Source: Sulfurimonas sp. (GTDB lineage Bacteria > Campylobacterota > Campylobacteria > Campylobacterales > Sulfurimonadaceae). From it: 64,000 nt of DNA. Position 1 is the first letter of the stretch. The number at the start of each line of letters is the position of its first letter. The notes beneath the pieces are model-generated. The model had not been told where the DNA came from and ran no database searches. It saw nothing but the letters and a program-made list of their open reading frames with translations. The DNA lies in the NCBI GenBank assembly GCA_028044295.1, contig JAOFSE010000001.1:1-64000 (forward strand), in the 5' to 3' direction. The position numbers were made by a program, and so were the translations under genes. Below are positions 27,542-35,650 of this stretch, one piece after another.

Positions 27542-28249
27542 ATGGAAACAATAAATATTATTAGTATTATCAGTATAGCATTTTTGGGATCTTTTGGTCA
27601 TTGTATTGGAATGTGTGGAGGAATAGTTTTAGCATATTCAACTATAAAGATTGAACCTACAAGTTCTAAAGTATCTAAAAGCATAGCTCATCTATTGTAC
27701 TCTCTAGGTAGAGTTTTAACATACTCTACTCTTGGTGCTATTTTTGGTTACTTAGGAAGTGTAGCAACATTTGATAACACTACAAATGGAACTCTTCTCA
27801 TTGTAGCTGGTGTAGCTATGATTTTAGCTGGACTCTCACTGATGGGTAGATTGAAATTTTTAACATTAATCGAACATAATTTTTCATCATCAGCTCTTTA
27901 TAAAGCTACCTTTAAAAGAGTACTAAATTCAAAATCAAACTCTAGTTTTTTTATGCTTGGAATGTTAAATGGTCTCCTTCCATGTGGTTTTGTATACTTT
28001 TTTGCTATAACTGCTGCTAGTACTGCTGACCCACTTTATGGTGCATTAGTGATGGCTATATTTGGGCTTAGTACAATTCCCGCAATGTTCTCTTTTGGAT
28101 TTTTGGCATCACTGTTTAGTGCTACTAACTTTAGGAATATGATGGTAAGCCTTTCTGCATTTGTAGTCTTAGTTTATGGTGGTGTTACGATATATAAAGG
28201 TTATGATCGTGTTACTACAGAAGAAAAAACTCATAAGGCATGTCACTAG
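27542..28249 (+). CDS. TauE/SafE-like (UreH-type) membrane protein
   Basis: 235 residues, six transmembrane segments. The first carries GHCIGMCGG, and the fourth carries LNGLLPCGFVY, the paired Cys motifs of the DsbD-like/UreH-type family (PF13386). Members near cytochrome oxidase genes take part in copper delivery, others in sulfur or metal transport. Here no oxidase gene adjoins, so the cargo is unknown. The nearest ribosome-site candidate (AGGACG) is rather far from the ATG. Confidence 0.82.
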   Translation: METINIISIISIAFLGSFGHCIGMCGGIVLAYSTIKIEPTSSKVSKSIAHLLYSLGRVLTYSTLGAIFGYLGSVATFDNTTNGTLLIVAGVAMILAGLSLMGRLKFLTLIEHNFSSSALYKATFKRVLNSKSNSSFFMLGMLNGLLPCGFVYFFAITAASTADPLYGALVMAIFGLSTIPAMFSFGFLASLFSATNFRNMMVSLSAFVVLVYGGVTIYKGYDRVTTEEKTHKACH

Positions 28250-28274
28250 TAATTAATGTTTAAAATTAAACTGC

Positions 28275-28280
28275 TATAAT
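28275..28280 (+). promoter_or_regulatory. extended -10 element for the HDOD gene
   Basis: TGCTATAAT: consensus TATAAT with TG at the extended position, 21 bases before the TTG start. This sets a short leader containing AAAAGG. Confidence 0.55.
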
Positions 28281-28301
28281 ACTTTAAAAAAGGTACTCTC
28301 G

Positions 28302-29111
28302 TTGAAAAGCTCAATTATTGATAGTATTAAATCACTCCCACCTTTATCAGCAACTATTACAGAAATTAACAGACTGCATACGGATCCCGATTCTACTATA
28401 GCAGATATGGCAAAAGCCATAGATCATGATCCTATGATTATTGCTAACCTTCTAAAAGCTGCGAACTCACCCCTATATGGTTTTGCAAGAGAGATAAAAA
28501 ATGCAGCTCAAGCTGTAAGTCTTTTTGGTATGAGTATGACTCGTTCTATAGCCCTTGGTAACTCTATACGAAAGCTTTTAAATGTTGATATGCAACCATA
28601 TGGAATTACTTCCGATGAATTTGCACATGTTTCATCACTTCAAGCTACACTTATTCTTAACTGGTATAAAAAAATTGATAAGAAGAAAGCTGAAAAACTA
28701 TACTTAGCTGCTTTCTTACAAGAAACAGGAAAAATTTTAATAGCAAGTGATGTTATTCAGGATGATGAAAATATTAGTTTTGCAAGTGAAATAGAAATGT
28801 CTAATAATCTTGCACAGGTTGAGAAAGCTTATACTGATATGACTTGTGGTGAAGTAACTGCACTTGTATTTACACACTGGGAATTTGAACAAGATTTTGT
28901 TGACATGATTAAATATTCTGATCAACCATCTGCTGCTCCTGATGATATAAAAGAATTTGCTACAGCATTGAATATTGTAAAAACGATAGTACCTATGAAT
29001 AAACCTTTGTCCGAGATGTCTATAAATTTTGGACTGAAAAAGGCATCAGATGCTGGATATAACCACGAGATACTAGAAGATTCAGTTGATGATTTATTAG
29101 ACACACTCTAA
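28302..29111 (+). CDS. HDOD domain signalling protein
   Basis: 269 residues. The N-terminal IKSLPPLSATITEINRL, then DHDPMIIANLLKAANSPLYGFAREI and AVSLFGMSMTRSIALGNSI, form the HDOD domain, an HD-like fold without full metal ligands. HDOD proteins act in signal transduction and chemotaxis or c-di-GMP linked regulation. The start is a TTG at 28302 with AAGG upstream; no ATG fits. It begins a unit with the DnaE-like fragment and polA, nine bases apart from the former. Confidence 0.88.
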   Translation: MKSSIIDSIKSLPPLSATITEINRLHTDPDSTIADMAKAIDHDPMIIANLLKAANSPLYGFAREIKNAAQAVSLFGMSMTRSIALGNSIRKLLNVDMQPYGITSDEFAHVSSLQATLILNWYKKIDKKKAEKLYLAAFLQETGKILIASDVIQDDENISFASEIEMSNNLAQVEKAYTDMTCGEVTALVFTHWEFEQDFVDMIKYSDQPSAAPDDIKEFATALNIVKTIVPMNKPLSEMSINFGLKKASDAGYNHEILEDSVDDLLDTL

Positions 29112-29119
29112 AAAACAGT

Positions 29120-29644
29120 ATGAAAAATATTTATAATTATAAAGCCTATGAAAAGGGTAAACTACTAAGAACTACGCTGTTATATTTAAGTGAGCAGATT
29201 GATCCAAAATCAAAAGTATTTAAAAAGTATGAGAGAATCATCAAAAAAGAAGTTAAAGCTCTAGAAAAAATAGGTTTTGATGGATATATGCTACTTTTAG
29301 AAGATATTGTTGTTGTGGCAAAAGAGATATCTGGATTTGTCGCATGTTTTGGAACTATTCAAAACTCATTAACTGCGCACATTTTAGGAATCGTTGATGA
29401 TTACGAACTGAATGAAGAAAACTTTAAAGAGTTTACACCATTTACAGATGAACCAGTTGTTCACATTGTCATCTCATCTTATGCTAATAATGGTTGTGTA
29501 GGTTATGTTGCACATAAGTATGCGGATATTATTAAAAAGAAGAAAAAAAGAAGTATTGTCTTCAAGGACAACTTAAAAATAAAGTTTGTAGATTTAGATA
29601 TAAATATTAGAACTAAATATGATGAAGATGGATTTAGAATATGA
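29120..29644 (+). CDS. diverged fragment resembling DNA polymerase III alpha, probably inactive
   Basis: 174 residues. Residues about 36-92, from KYERIIKKEVKALEKIGFDG through ACFGTIQNSLTAHILGI, follow the DnaE palm pattern (ERLxxELxxIxxMGFxGYFLIVxDFI, then VGPGRGSxAGSLVAYxLGIT). At 112-135, PVVHIVISSYANNGC sits where DnaE has the catalytic PDIDIDIS; each Asp is replaced. PHP, finger and tau-binding domains are absent. The C-terminus is lysine-rich. The stop overlaps the polA start by four bases. The homology is my reading of motifs, unverified; a non-polymerase role at the replication or repair machinery is conjecture. Confidence 0.5.
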   Translation: MKNIYNYKAYEKGKLLRTTLLYLSEQIDPKSKVFKKYERIIKKEVKALEKIGFDGYMLLLEDIVVVAKEISGFVACFGTIQNSLTAHILGIVDDYELNEENFKEFTPFTDEPVVHIVISSYANNGCVGYVAHKYADIIKKKKKRSIVFKDNLKIKFVDLDINIRTKYDEDGFRI

Positions 29645-32358
29645 GCAAAACAGTTACAATAATAGATACTTTTGGATTTTTCTTCCGTAGTTTTTATGCA
29701 CTCCCACAACACCTTAAAAACAAAGATGGTTTTCCTACCGGACTACTTACAGGTTTTACAAACTTTATATCAACTTTACAAAAAGACCACGATAGTGACT
29801 ATATAATCTTTGCTATAGATACAAAGGGAAATACTTTTAGAAACGAGATAGACCCTAACTATAAGGCAAACCGTAGTGCACCACCTCCAGAGCTTTCTAT
29901 GCAACTACCAGTTGCGATTGACTGGATTGATAAGATGGGATATAAGACACTTGGTATGAGTGGCTATGAAGCTGATGATATGATATCAACAGTTTCACAC
30001 TTAGCAAAAGAGAAGGGCTACAAGGTTAGAGTAGTATCACATGATAAAGACCTTTATCAACTTATCGAGGACGGTAAAGTTGAAGTTGTAGATGCTATTA
30101 AGAGAAAAAGCATGGATGAAAAAGCATGTTTTGATAAGTATGGTGTTACTCCTTCTCAGTTTATAGATTACCAGTCAATTTTAGGCGATACTGCTGATAA
30201 TGTTCCTGGGGTAAAAGGAATCGGTAAAGTAGGAGCTGAAAAGCTTCTAAAAGAGTATGGAACACTAGATAAGATTTATGAAAATGTAGATGAGATTAAA
30301 GGTGCAACACAAAAGAAACTCATAGAGTCTAAAGATGGGGCATATATGTCAAAAGAGTTAGTTACTCTCAAGCACGATGTATTCAGCGAAATGGACTTTG
30401 AAGAGTATGCTATGAATATTGAAAATCCATTTTTAAATATTTATGATGAACTAGTGAAATATGAACAAAATGCTGTACTTAGATTTTTACATGCAAAAAA
30501 TATGGTTTCAGATGATAAAAAACAAGATGCTGCTCAAAAGCAAGAAGTGGAGATTCAAGATACTCCTAAACTAGACTTTAAAGCTACACTTTTAACAGAT
30601 GTGACAGAGTTAAACAAAGTACTACAAACTTTAGATGAAAATACAGTAGTAGCTTTTGATACTGAAACTACAGGATTAGAGTATGAAAAAGATTCTCTTG
30701 TAGGATTTAGCTTTAGTTTTAACGATGAAGAGGCTTACTACGTTCCATTTGCACACTTTTACTTAGGTGTACCAGATCAGATATCTAAAGAAGATGCTGC
30801 TCAAGCTATAAAGAAAATCTTTAACTCAAAAGTTGTTGGACATAACATCAAGTTTGACCTTCACTTCGTATGTAGGTTTTTAAAAGATGATACTTTAGAA
30901 GTTTATTCTGATTCTATGGTACTTGCATGGCTTATAAACTCAGAATCAGCATTAGGTCTTGATAAACTATCAGACGCACTACTAAACCACTCTATGGTTG
31001 CTTTTAAAGACACAGTTAAAAAGGGTGAAACATTTGCTGGTGTTGAGCTTGAAGATGCGTGTAAATACGCTGCTGAAGATGCTTTTATAACTTTGAAACT
31101 TTACAATCTTTTCTTAACTAGATTAGAACTTCAAAATGCCACACACCTTATAGAAGAATCTCTACATGTAGAAGTTCCTTTTATAAAAACACTTTTAAAA
31201 ATGGAAAGAGTAGGAATAGAGGTAAACAGTGCTTATTTAGAAGAGTTCCTAGTTGAAGTTAAAGAGACTCTGCAAAGATTAACAAGTGATATATACGCAA
31301 GTGCAGGGAGTGAGTTTAATATTAACTCTACTAAACAATTGGGTGTTATACTTTTTGAGACATTAGGTCTTCCTGTTGGTAAAAAAACAAAGACAGGTTA
31401 CTCTACAAATGAGCAGGTACTTTCTTCACTAAAAGATAAACATGAAATTATTCCAATGTTACTTGAATACAGAGAAGTATATAAGCTTTTCTCTACATAT
31501 ATAGAACCACTACTTAAGCTCTCTCGTGAGGATGAATTCAGTCGTATTCATACATCTTTTATTCAGACTGGAACTGCAACAGGACGTCTTAGTTCTAAAA
31601 ATCCAAATCTACAAAACATTCCTACTAGAACTAAACTTGGTGCGAAAATTAGAGAGGCCTTTGTAGCACCTGAGGGTAAAAAACTCATAGGTATTGACTA
31701 TTCGCAAATAGAGCTTAGACTTCTTGCCCATTTTTCAAAAGATACAGTTCTTGTTGATGCCTTTACACATGATAAAGATATACATAGACAAACAGCAGTT
31801 GCTTTGTTTGGTGAAGAAGAGGCTGATGCTAAGCGTAATATTGCAAAGACAGTAAACTTTGGACTACTTTATGGAATGGGACCAAAGAAACTATCAGATA
31901 CTCTTAGTATAAGTACAAAAGAGGCAAAAGAGATTATAGAGAAGTACTTTGAGTCTTTTCCTACTGTTAGACAATACTTTCGCTCTATAGTAGATGATTC
32001 TAAAGAGTTTGGTTACATTGAGACACTTTTAAAACGTCGTAGATACTTTGACTATGAGAATGCTACACCTATGTTTAGAGCATCTTATGAAAGAGAATCA
32101 GTAAACTCATTGTTTCAAGGTAGTGCATCTGACCTTATTAAACTCTCTATGAATAAAATACATAAAGTTATAGAAGATGAAAGACTAAATGCAAAAATGA
32201 TGTTACAGATTCATGATGAACTTATCTTTGAAGTTAATGCTGATGAAGCAGAAGTCCTAGGTGAGAAGTTTAAAACTATCATGGAAGATATTATGGAGCT
32301 TAATATCCCTCTAAAAGCTAGTATGAATATAGGTGACAGATGGAGTGAGTTAAAGTAA
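29641..32358 (+). CDS. polA: DNA polymerase I
   Basis: 905 residues with all three activities. The 5' nuclease (1-290) shows YKANR, GYEADDMI and DTADNVPGVKGIG. The 3'-5' exonuclease keeps its acidic residues: FDTETTG, GHNIKFDLHF and YAAEDAF. The polymerase has motif A IGIDYSQIELR, motif B KRNIAKTVNFGLLYG and motif C QIHDELIF. Many polA genes in related bacteria have lost exonuclease residues, so the intact set suggests proofreading. A TACATGTA site is read as Leu-His-Val-Glu near residue 510. Co-translated with the upstream DnaE-like fragment and convergent with flhX. Confidence 0.97.
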   Translation: MSKTVTIIDTFGFFFRSFYALPQHLKNKDGFPTGLLTGFTNFISTLQKDHDSDYIIFAIDTKGNTFRNEIDPNYKANRSAPPPELSMQLPVAIDWIDKMGYKTLGMSGYEADDMISTVSHLAKEKGYKVRVVSHDKDLYQLIEDGKVEVVDAIKRKSMDEKACFDKYGVTPSQFIDYQSILGDTADNVPGVKGIGKVGAEKLLKEYGTLDKIYENVDEIKGATQKKLIESKDGAYMSKELVTLKHDVFSEMDFEEYAMNIENPFLNIYDELVKYEQNAVLRFLHAKNMVSDDKKQDAAQKQEVEIQDTPKLDFKATLLTDVTELNKVLQTLDENTVVAFDTETTGLEYEKDSLVGFSFSFNDEEAYYVPFAHFYLGVPDQISKEDAAQAIKKIFNSKVVGHNIKFDLHFVCRFLKDDTLEVYSDSMVLAWLINSESALGLDKLSDALLNHSMVAFKDTVKKGETFAGVELEDACKYAAEDAFITLKLYNLFLTRLELQNATHLIEESLHVEVPFIKTLLKMERVGIEVNSAYLEEFLVEVKETLQRLTSDIYASAGSEFNINSTKQLGVILFETLGLPVGKKTKTGYSTNEQVLSSLKDKHEIIPMLLEYREVYKLFSTYIEPLLKLSREDEFSRIHTSFIQTGTATGRLSSKNPNLQNIPTRTKLGAKIREAFVAPEGKKLIGIDYSQIELRLLAHFSKDTVLVDAFTHDKDIHRQTAVALFGEEEADAKRNIAKTVNFGLLYGMGPKKLSDTLSISTKEAKEIIEKYFESFPTVRQYFRSIVDDSKEFGYIETLLKRRRYFDYENATPMFRASYERESVNSLFQGSASDLIKLSMNKIHKVIEDERLNAKMMLQIHDELIFEVNADEAEVLGEKFKTIMEDIMELNIPLKASMNIGDRWSELK

Positions 32359-32359
32359 C

Positions 32360-32614
32360 TTACTTCTCTTTTTTAGTAACTTTATATATAAAGCTAAATA
32401 CTTCTGCAACAGCCTTATAGAGTGCTTCAGGGACTTCTTTATTTATTTCAACTTTTGATAATAGCTCAATCAGATCTTCATCTTTTTTTATTGGAAGATT
32501 ATGAAGCTCAGCAATTTTAATTATATTTTCTGCACTCTGACCATCACCTTTGGCAACAACTCTAGGTGCGGACTCTTTTTTTTCATCATATCTAAGTGCT
32601 GCTGCTTTTTTCAT
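32360..32614 (-). CDS. flhX: FlhX/YlqH-like cytoplasmic FlhB-C-domain protein
   Basis: 84 residues matching the cytoplasmic C-terminal domain of the flagellar export switch FlhB: ALRYDEKKESAPRVVAKGDG, AENIIKIAELHNLPI, and EVPEALYKAVAEVFSFIY. The autocleavage Asn-Pro-Thr-His of FlhB is absent, as in the FlhX proteins of Helicobacter and Campylobacter, which can replace the cleaved FlhB tail. It overlaps the FliK-like gene upstream by four bases (ATGA). Confidence 0.88.
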   Translation of the reverse strand: MKKAAALRYDEKKESAPRVVAKGDGQSAENIIKIAELHNLPIKKDEDLIELLSKVEINKEVPEALYKAVAEVFSFIYKVTKKEK

Positions 32615-34449
32615 GCTTTTACCTCAAATCCCATATCTAAACTCTTTGTGTCATCCCCATAATGTAACTGACTTTTAGGTTTGTTTATAAATCGAATTTC
32701 TCGTGGAGTTATTTTAATATCTATGAGGGCTTTTCTAAGCAGAGGAATATTTTCTTGTATAAGTTCTTTAAAGTCACTATTATCAGAGTGTATATGTAAA
32801 TCTAATTGATTTTTATCATAAATAGTAAGTCTTAGTTTTAATTCTCCATACTCTTTTAGTTGAAGTTCAATATCACAGTAAAACCTATCATCAGATGCTT
32901 TTTTTATTTGGATGTTTCCATCTTCCATCTCTTCCCAAGCATATGGAATATACAGAGATGATGCACCAGAGAGGTGAGAAACTAATTGATGGTAATCAAT
33001 CTGCAAAAGTAGTTTATCTACCTGTTTTAGTATTTCTGATTGATTTGGTAATGATAGTTTAGCAATGTCATCACTTACTCTATTTAGTACAGCTTTAAAG
33101 TCATTTGACATAATCTCTTTTATATTATTGTCCGGGACGAGTTTATTTGCGTTTTGTAGTAGTGATAACTCATTTACCATAGATCTTATTTGTTTTGAAA
33201 ATATTGGGTCGGTTTTACTGATGGAGCTTTTAATGTTATCAATCACTGCTTTTAGCTCAGGGGGTATTTTCTTATCTATTACTTGTTCTAAAGATTCTGT
33301 TTTAAGCACTTTAAATATTTTGCTTAGGGCATCTAAAATAGTGTTTGAATCTTTAATAGGTGTATTATGAAGACTTTTCATTACTTCTTCAATAGCAGTG
33401 TGCGTAACTGGTTGGTTAATATCAACACTGTTGATATGACTATTAAGTTTTTCTGTCTTAATTAACAGTTCTTTATTTGAGTTATTATTCAAATCTTTAG
33501 AGTTAGTTTTTATCTTATCAACTATCGTCTGTAAATCTTTTATATTACTTTCTAACTTACTTGGAGTTTGACTTGTCTGGTTCTCAATAGTGATTATTTT
33601 TTGTAAAATATTTTGTATTGTTCCTAGGGAACTTTTGGATTGATTTGTAAAACTTCCCTCCAAGACTTTAGCAACTTGTTGAGTTGAGTCTTTTAGTGAT
33701 GATAGTTTGAAGTTTTCTTTAGTGAGGTTTTTGTTATCAAGTAAATGTTCAAGCTTAGAAATTTTGTTAGAAAAGTCTAGAGTAGTTATGGGGTCGGCAT
33801 TTTTCAACTCTAATTGTACTTTTGTAACTAGAGTTTGTAAGTTCTTAGCTAATGAAGCTGTCTCTTTTGGGTTTTCTTTTACATGTAGAGTAAGGTCTTC
33901 ATTAGAAGTGGCTTGCAATGAGGGTGTATTTAGAAGTTCTTTGATGCCATGTATAATAGTTTTAGAGCTTGGTAATTGACTTCTTACAACTTCATCAGAG
34001 AACTTAGTAAGAAGTGCTTTTAGGTTAGTCTGTGGGTTTTGTATGTCTTTTAGTTTTGATTCTAAAAAAACACCAGAATTATTTATATTGGGTTTGATAT
34101 TTTCATTAGTTAGTTCTTTAATGTTTGGTAGAAATTTTTGTAAAAGTTTTTCAATATTAGCTAACTTGCTATCAGCTTTTAGAGTGTTTAGTAGTTCTTT
34201 AATATTTTGGTTAGTTTTACCTAGCTCTTTGAATGTAGGATTATTTTTAACAAGTTCTAAGAGTGTTTTATCACTACTAGAGTTTTTAGAACTCTCTTTT
34301 AGCAAAGAGTTGAGAATAGACTTCAGGTCTTTACCCTGAGAGATTACCTCTAATTCTTTTGGTGAGGCGTCTTTTAAAACTTCTGCTAGAGCTCTGTTCG
34401 TATTTGGCAAGATAATATTTAATTTTTTATCTGTATTTATACTAATCAT
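32611..34449 (-). CDS. large helical protein with FliK-like C-terminal domain
   Basis: 612 residues. Residues 1-500 are low-complexity, rich in Asn, Lys, Ser, Thr and Leu, with repeating LLxxL heptads such as ELLNTLKAD. The last 110 residues (IQIKKASDDRFYCDIELQLK, then LRLTIYDKNQLDLHI) resemble the C-terminal Flg-hook domain of FliK, which contacts FlhB to switch export specificity. Its partner gene is an FlhB-C-like protein, so the pair recalls ylqG-ylqH of Bacillus. No Shine-Dalgarno is evident before the ATG. It may be a ruler or switch-associated factor; function unproven. Confidence 0.6.
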   Translation of the reverse strand: MISINTDKKLNIILPNTNRALAEVLKDASPKELEVISQGKDLKSILNSLLKESSKNSSSDKTLLELVKNNPTFKELGKTNQNIKELLNTLKADSKLANIEKLLQKFLPNIKELTNENIKPNINNSGVFLESKLKDIQNPQTNLKALLTKFSDEVVRSQLPSSKTIIHGIKELLNTPSLQATSNEDLTLHVKENPKETASLAKNLQTLVTKVQLELKNADPITTLDFSNKISKLEHLLDNKNLTKENFKLSSLKDSTQQVAKVLEGSFTNQSKSSLGTIQNILQKIITIENQTSQTPSKLESNIKDLQTIVDKIKTNSKDLNNNSNKELLIKTEKLNSHINSVDINQPVTHTAIEEVMKSLHNTPIKDSNTILDALSKIFKVLKTESLEQVIDKKIPPELKAVIDNIKSSISKTDPIFSKQIRSMVNELSLLQNANKLVPDNNIKEIMSNDFKAVLNRVSDDIAKLSLPNQSEILKQVDKLLLQIDYHQLVSHLSGASSLYIPYAWEEMEDGNIQIKKASDDRFYCDIELQLKEYGELKLRLTIYDKNQLDLHIHSDNSDFKELIQENIPLLRKALIDIKITPREIRFINKPKSQLHYGDDTKSLDMGFEVKA

Positions 34450-34483
34450 ATTTTAGTATATCATAAATCAAAAATATCTTATT

Positions 34484-34497
34484 GGTATATTTAATGC
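34484..34497 (+). promoter_or_regulatory. sigma-54 promoter candidate
   Basis: TTGGTATATTTAATGCTTTT carries GG, ten bases, then GC, the -24/-12 spacing of sigma-54 promoters, with TTGG and TGCT context. It is 114 bases before the gene at 34611. Sigma-54 governs hook and basal-body genes in Campylobacterota, and flagellar-type genes adjoin. The first half departs from the TGGCAC consensus. Confidence 0.35.
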
Positions 34498-34549
34498 TTT
34501 TTTATCTTCACCCAATTAAAAAAAGAAGGAACTTTTATGTAGATGGTTT

Positions 34550-34574
34550 GAGGTAGATATATGGAGGTAGATAT
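34550..34574 (+). repeat. tandem direct repeat GAGGTAGATAT
   Basis: Two exact copies at 34550-34560 and 34564-34574, separated by ATG. They lie in the leader of the gene at 34611. Could be a regulator site or chance. Confidence 0.6.
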
Positions 34575-34610
34575 CTCTTTAACAATAGTTAAAATGGAAA
34601 AGGATTAGCT

Positions 34611-35579
34611 ATGAAAATCGATAATTATGCACTAAATATGCATGCAGAGACGAGTGAGAGTAAAAGTGTAAGTAGGACTTTTGTTGAGATACTAGAGGTA
34701 GAGAATTCTAATAAGACTCCAGTAACGAGGTCGGTTGAAGAAGAAGTTGAGTTTGGCAAGAGACTTCAGTATGATTTGTTAAACCAATTGATGTCTAGAA
34801 TAGGAAGAAAGCCTATGAAACACAATTTAAAAAGTCTTAAAGAGTTTGACTTTAACCCAAGTGAGATACGAACGATGGGAACTCGGAGTGTAAGTATAAA
34901 AGAGGAATACACACACTCTCAAAGTCTAGATGTAAGTATGTGTGGTATGGTTCAAAGTGGAAATAGACAAATTCACTTAGATATGAACTTATCGTTTTCT
35001 AGTAGTTTTGTTGAAACTCACTCTATTGAGAAGGTAATGTTTTATGACCCACTAGTTATAAATTTCGATGGAGAACTGCCAGATCTTGACTCAAAAACAT
35101 TTGATTTTGATATTGATATGAATGGGGAAAGTGACCAAATATCTATGCTTAGTAAAGGTAATGGTTTTCTTGCCCTTGATAAAAATGAAAATGGCTATAT
35201 TGATGATGGTTTTGAGCTTTTTGGTGCACAAAATGGTAATGGATTTTTAGACTTGAAACGATATGACCTGGATGGAAATAATTGGATAGATGAGAATGAT
35301 TCCATTTTTGATAAACTTAGAATATGGACTAAAACAGAGGATGAGGATTCACTTGTTGCTATCGGTGAAGCTGGAATAGGTGCGCTTTACTTGGGACATG
35401 CAAAGGGTGACTTTGACATAAAAGGTGAGGATAAGACACTTGGTAGGATAAAGTCTAATGGTTTGTACTTAAATGAAGATGGAACAAGTGGGTTGATGAC
35501 ACAGATCGATTTTGCTAAGCAAAGTAAAGGACCAAAGGACAATAGGAATCCTCTGAATGAATTTTTAAAGAGTTCATAA
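34611..35579 (+). CDS. EF-hand-like calcium-binding protein, hypothetical
   Basis: 322 residues without a signal peptide. The N-terminal 130 residues are unassigned and rich in Ser and Met. Residues about 155-290 carry Asp/Asn-rich loops: DIDMNGESDQI, DKNENGYIDDGFELFG and DLDGNNWIDENDSIFDKLRIW, the last fitting a 12-residue EF-hand loop. This same module is found in large secreted RTX-like proteins of marine bacteria. The next to last segment (IGALYLGHAKGDFDI) also fits that module. AAAGGA lies before the ATG. A flagellar or secreted role is possible from its neighbours and the sigma-54-like site, but not shown. Confidence 0.6.
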   Translation: MKIDNYALNMHAETSESKSVSRTFVEILEVENSNKTPVTRSVEEEVEFGKRLQYDLLNQLMSRIGRKPMKHNLKSLKEFDFNPSEIRTMGTRSVSIKEEYTHSQSLDVSMCGMVQSGNRQIHLDMNLSFSSSFVETHSIEKVMFYDPLVINFDGELPDLDSKTFDFDIDMNGESDQISMLSKGNGFLALDKNENGYIDDGFELFGAQNGNGFLDLKRYDLDGNNWIDENDSIFDKLRIWTKTEDEDSLVAIGEAGIGALYLGHAKGDFDIKGEDKTLGRIKSNGLYLNEDGTSGLMTQIDFAKQSKGPKDNRNPLNEFLKSS

Positions 35580-35613
35580 TCTATACTTTATATTATTTAT
35601 TATCCTTTTATGG

Positions 35614-35619
35614 TAGAAT
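35614..35619 (+). promoter_or_regulatory. -10 element (TGGTAGAAT type)
   Basis: TAGAAT in TGGTAGAAT, 32 bases before the GTG start of the hybrid kinase, the same nonamer and spacing as at 13549. Confidence 0.5.
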
Positions 35620-35650
35620 TTAGTAAAATTAAACGCTTAAGGTATCTATT

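Noticed and set aside
33065..34339. Hydrophobic plus-strand frames opposite the FliK-like gene
   Set aside because: They are mirror frames of a Lys/Asn/Leu-rich gene, without ribosome sites or family resemblance.
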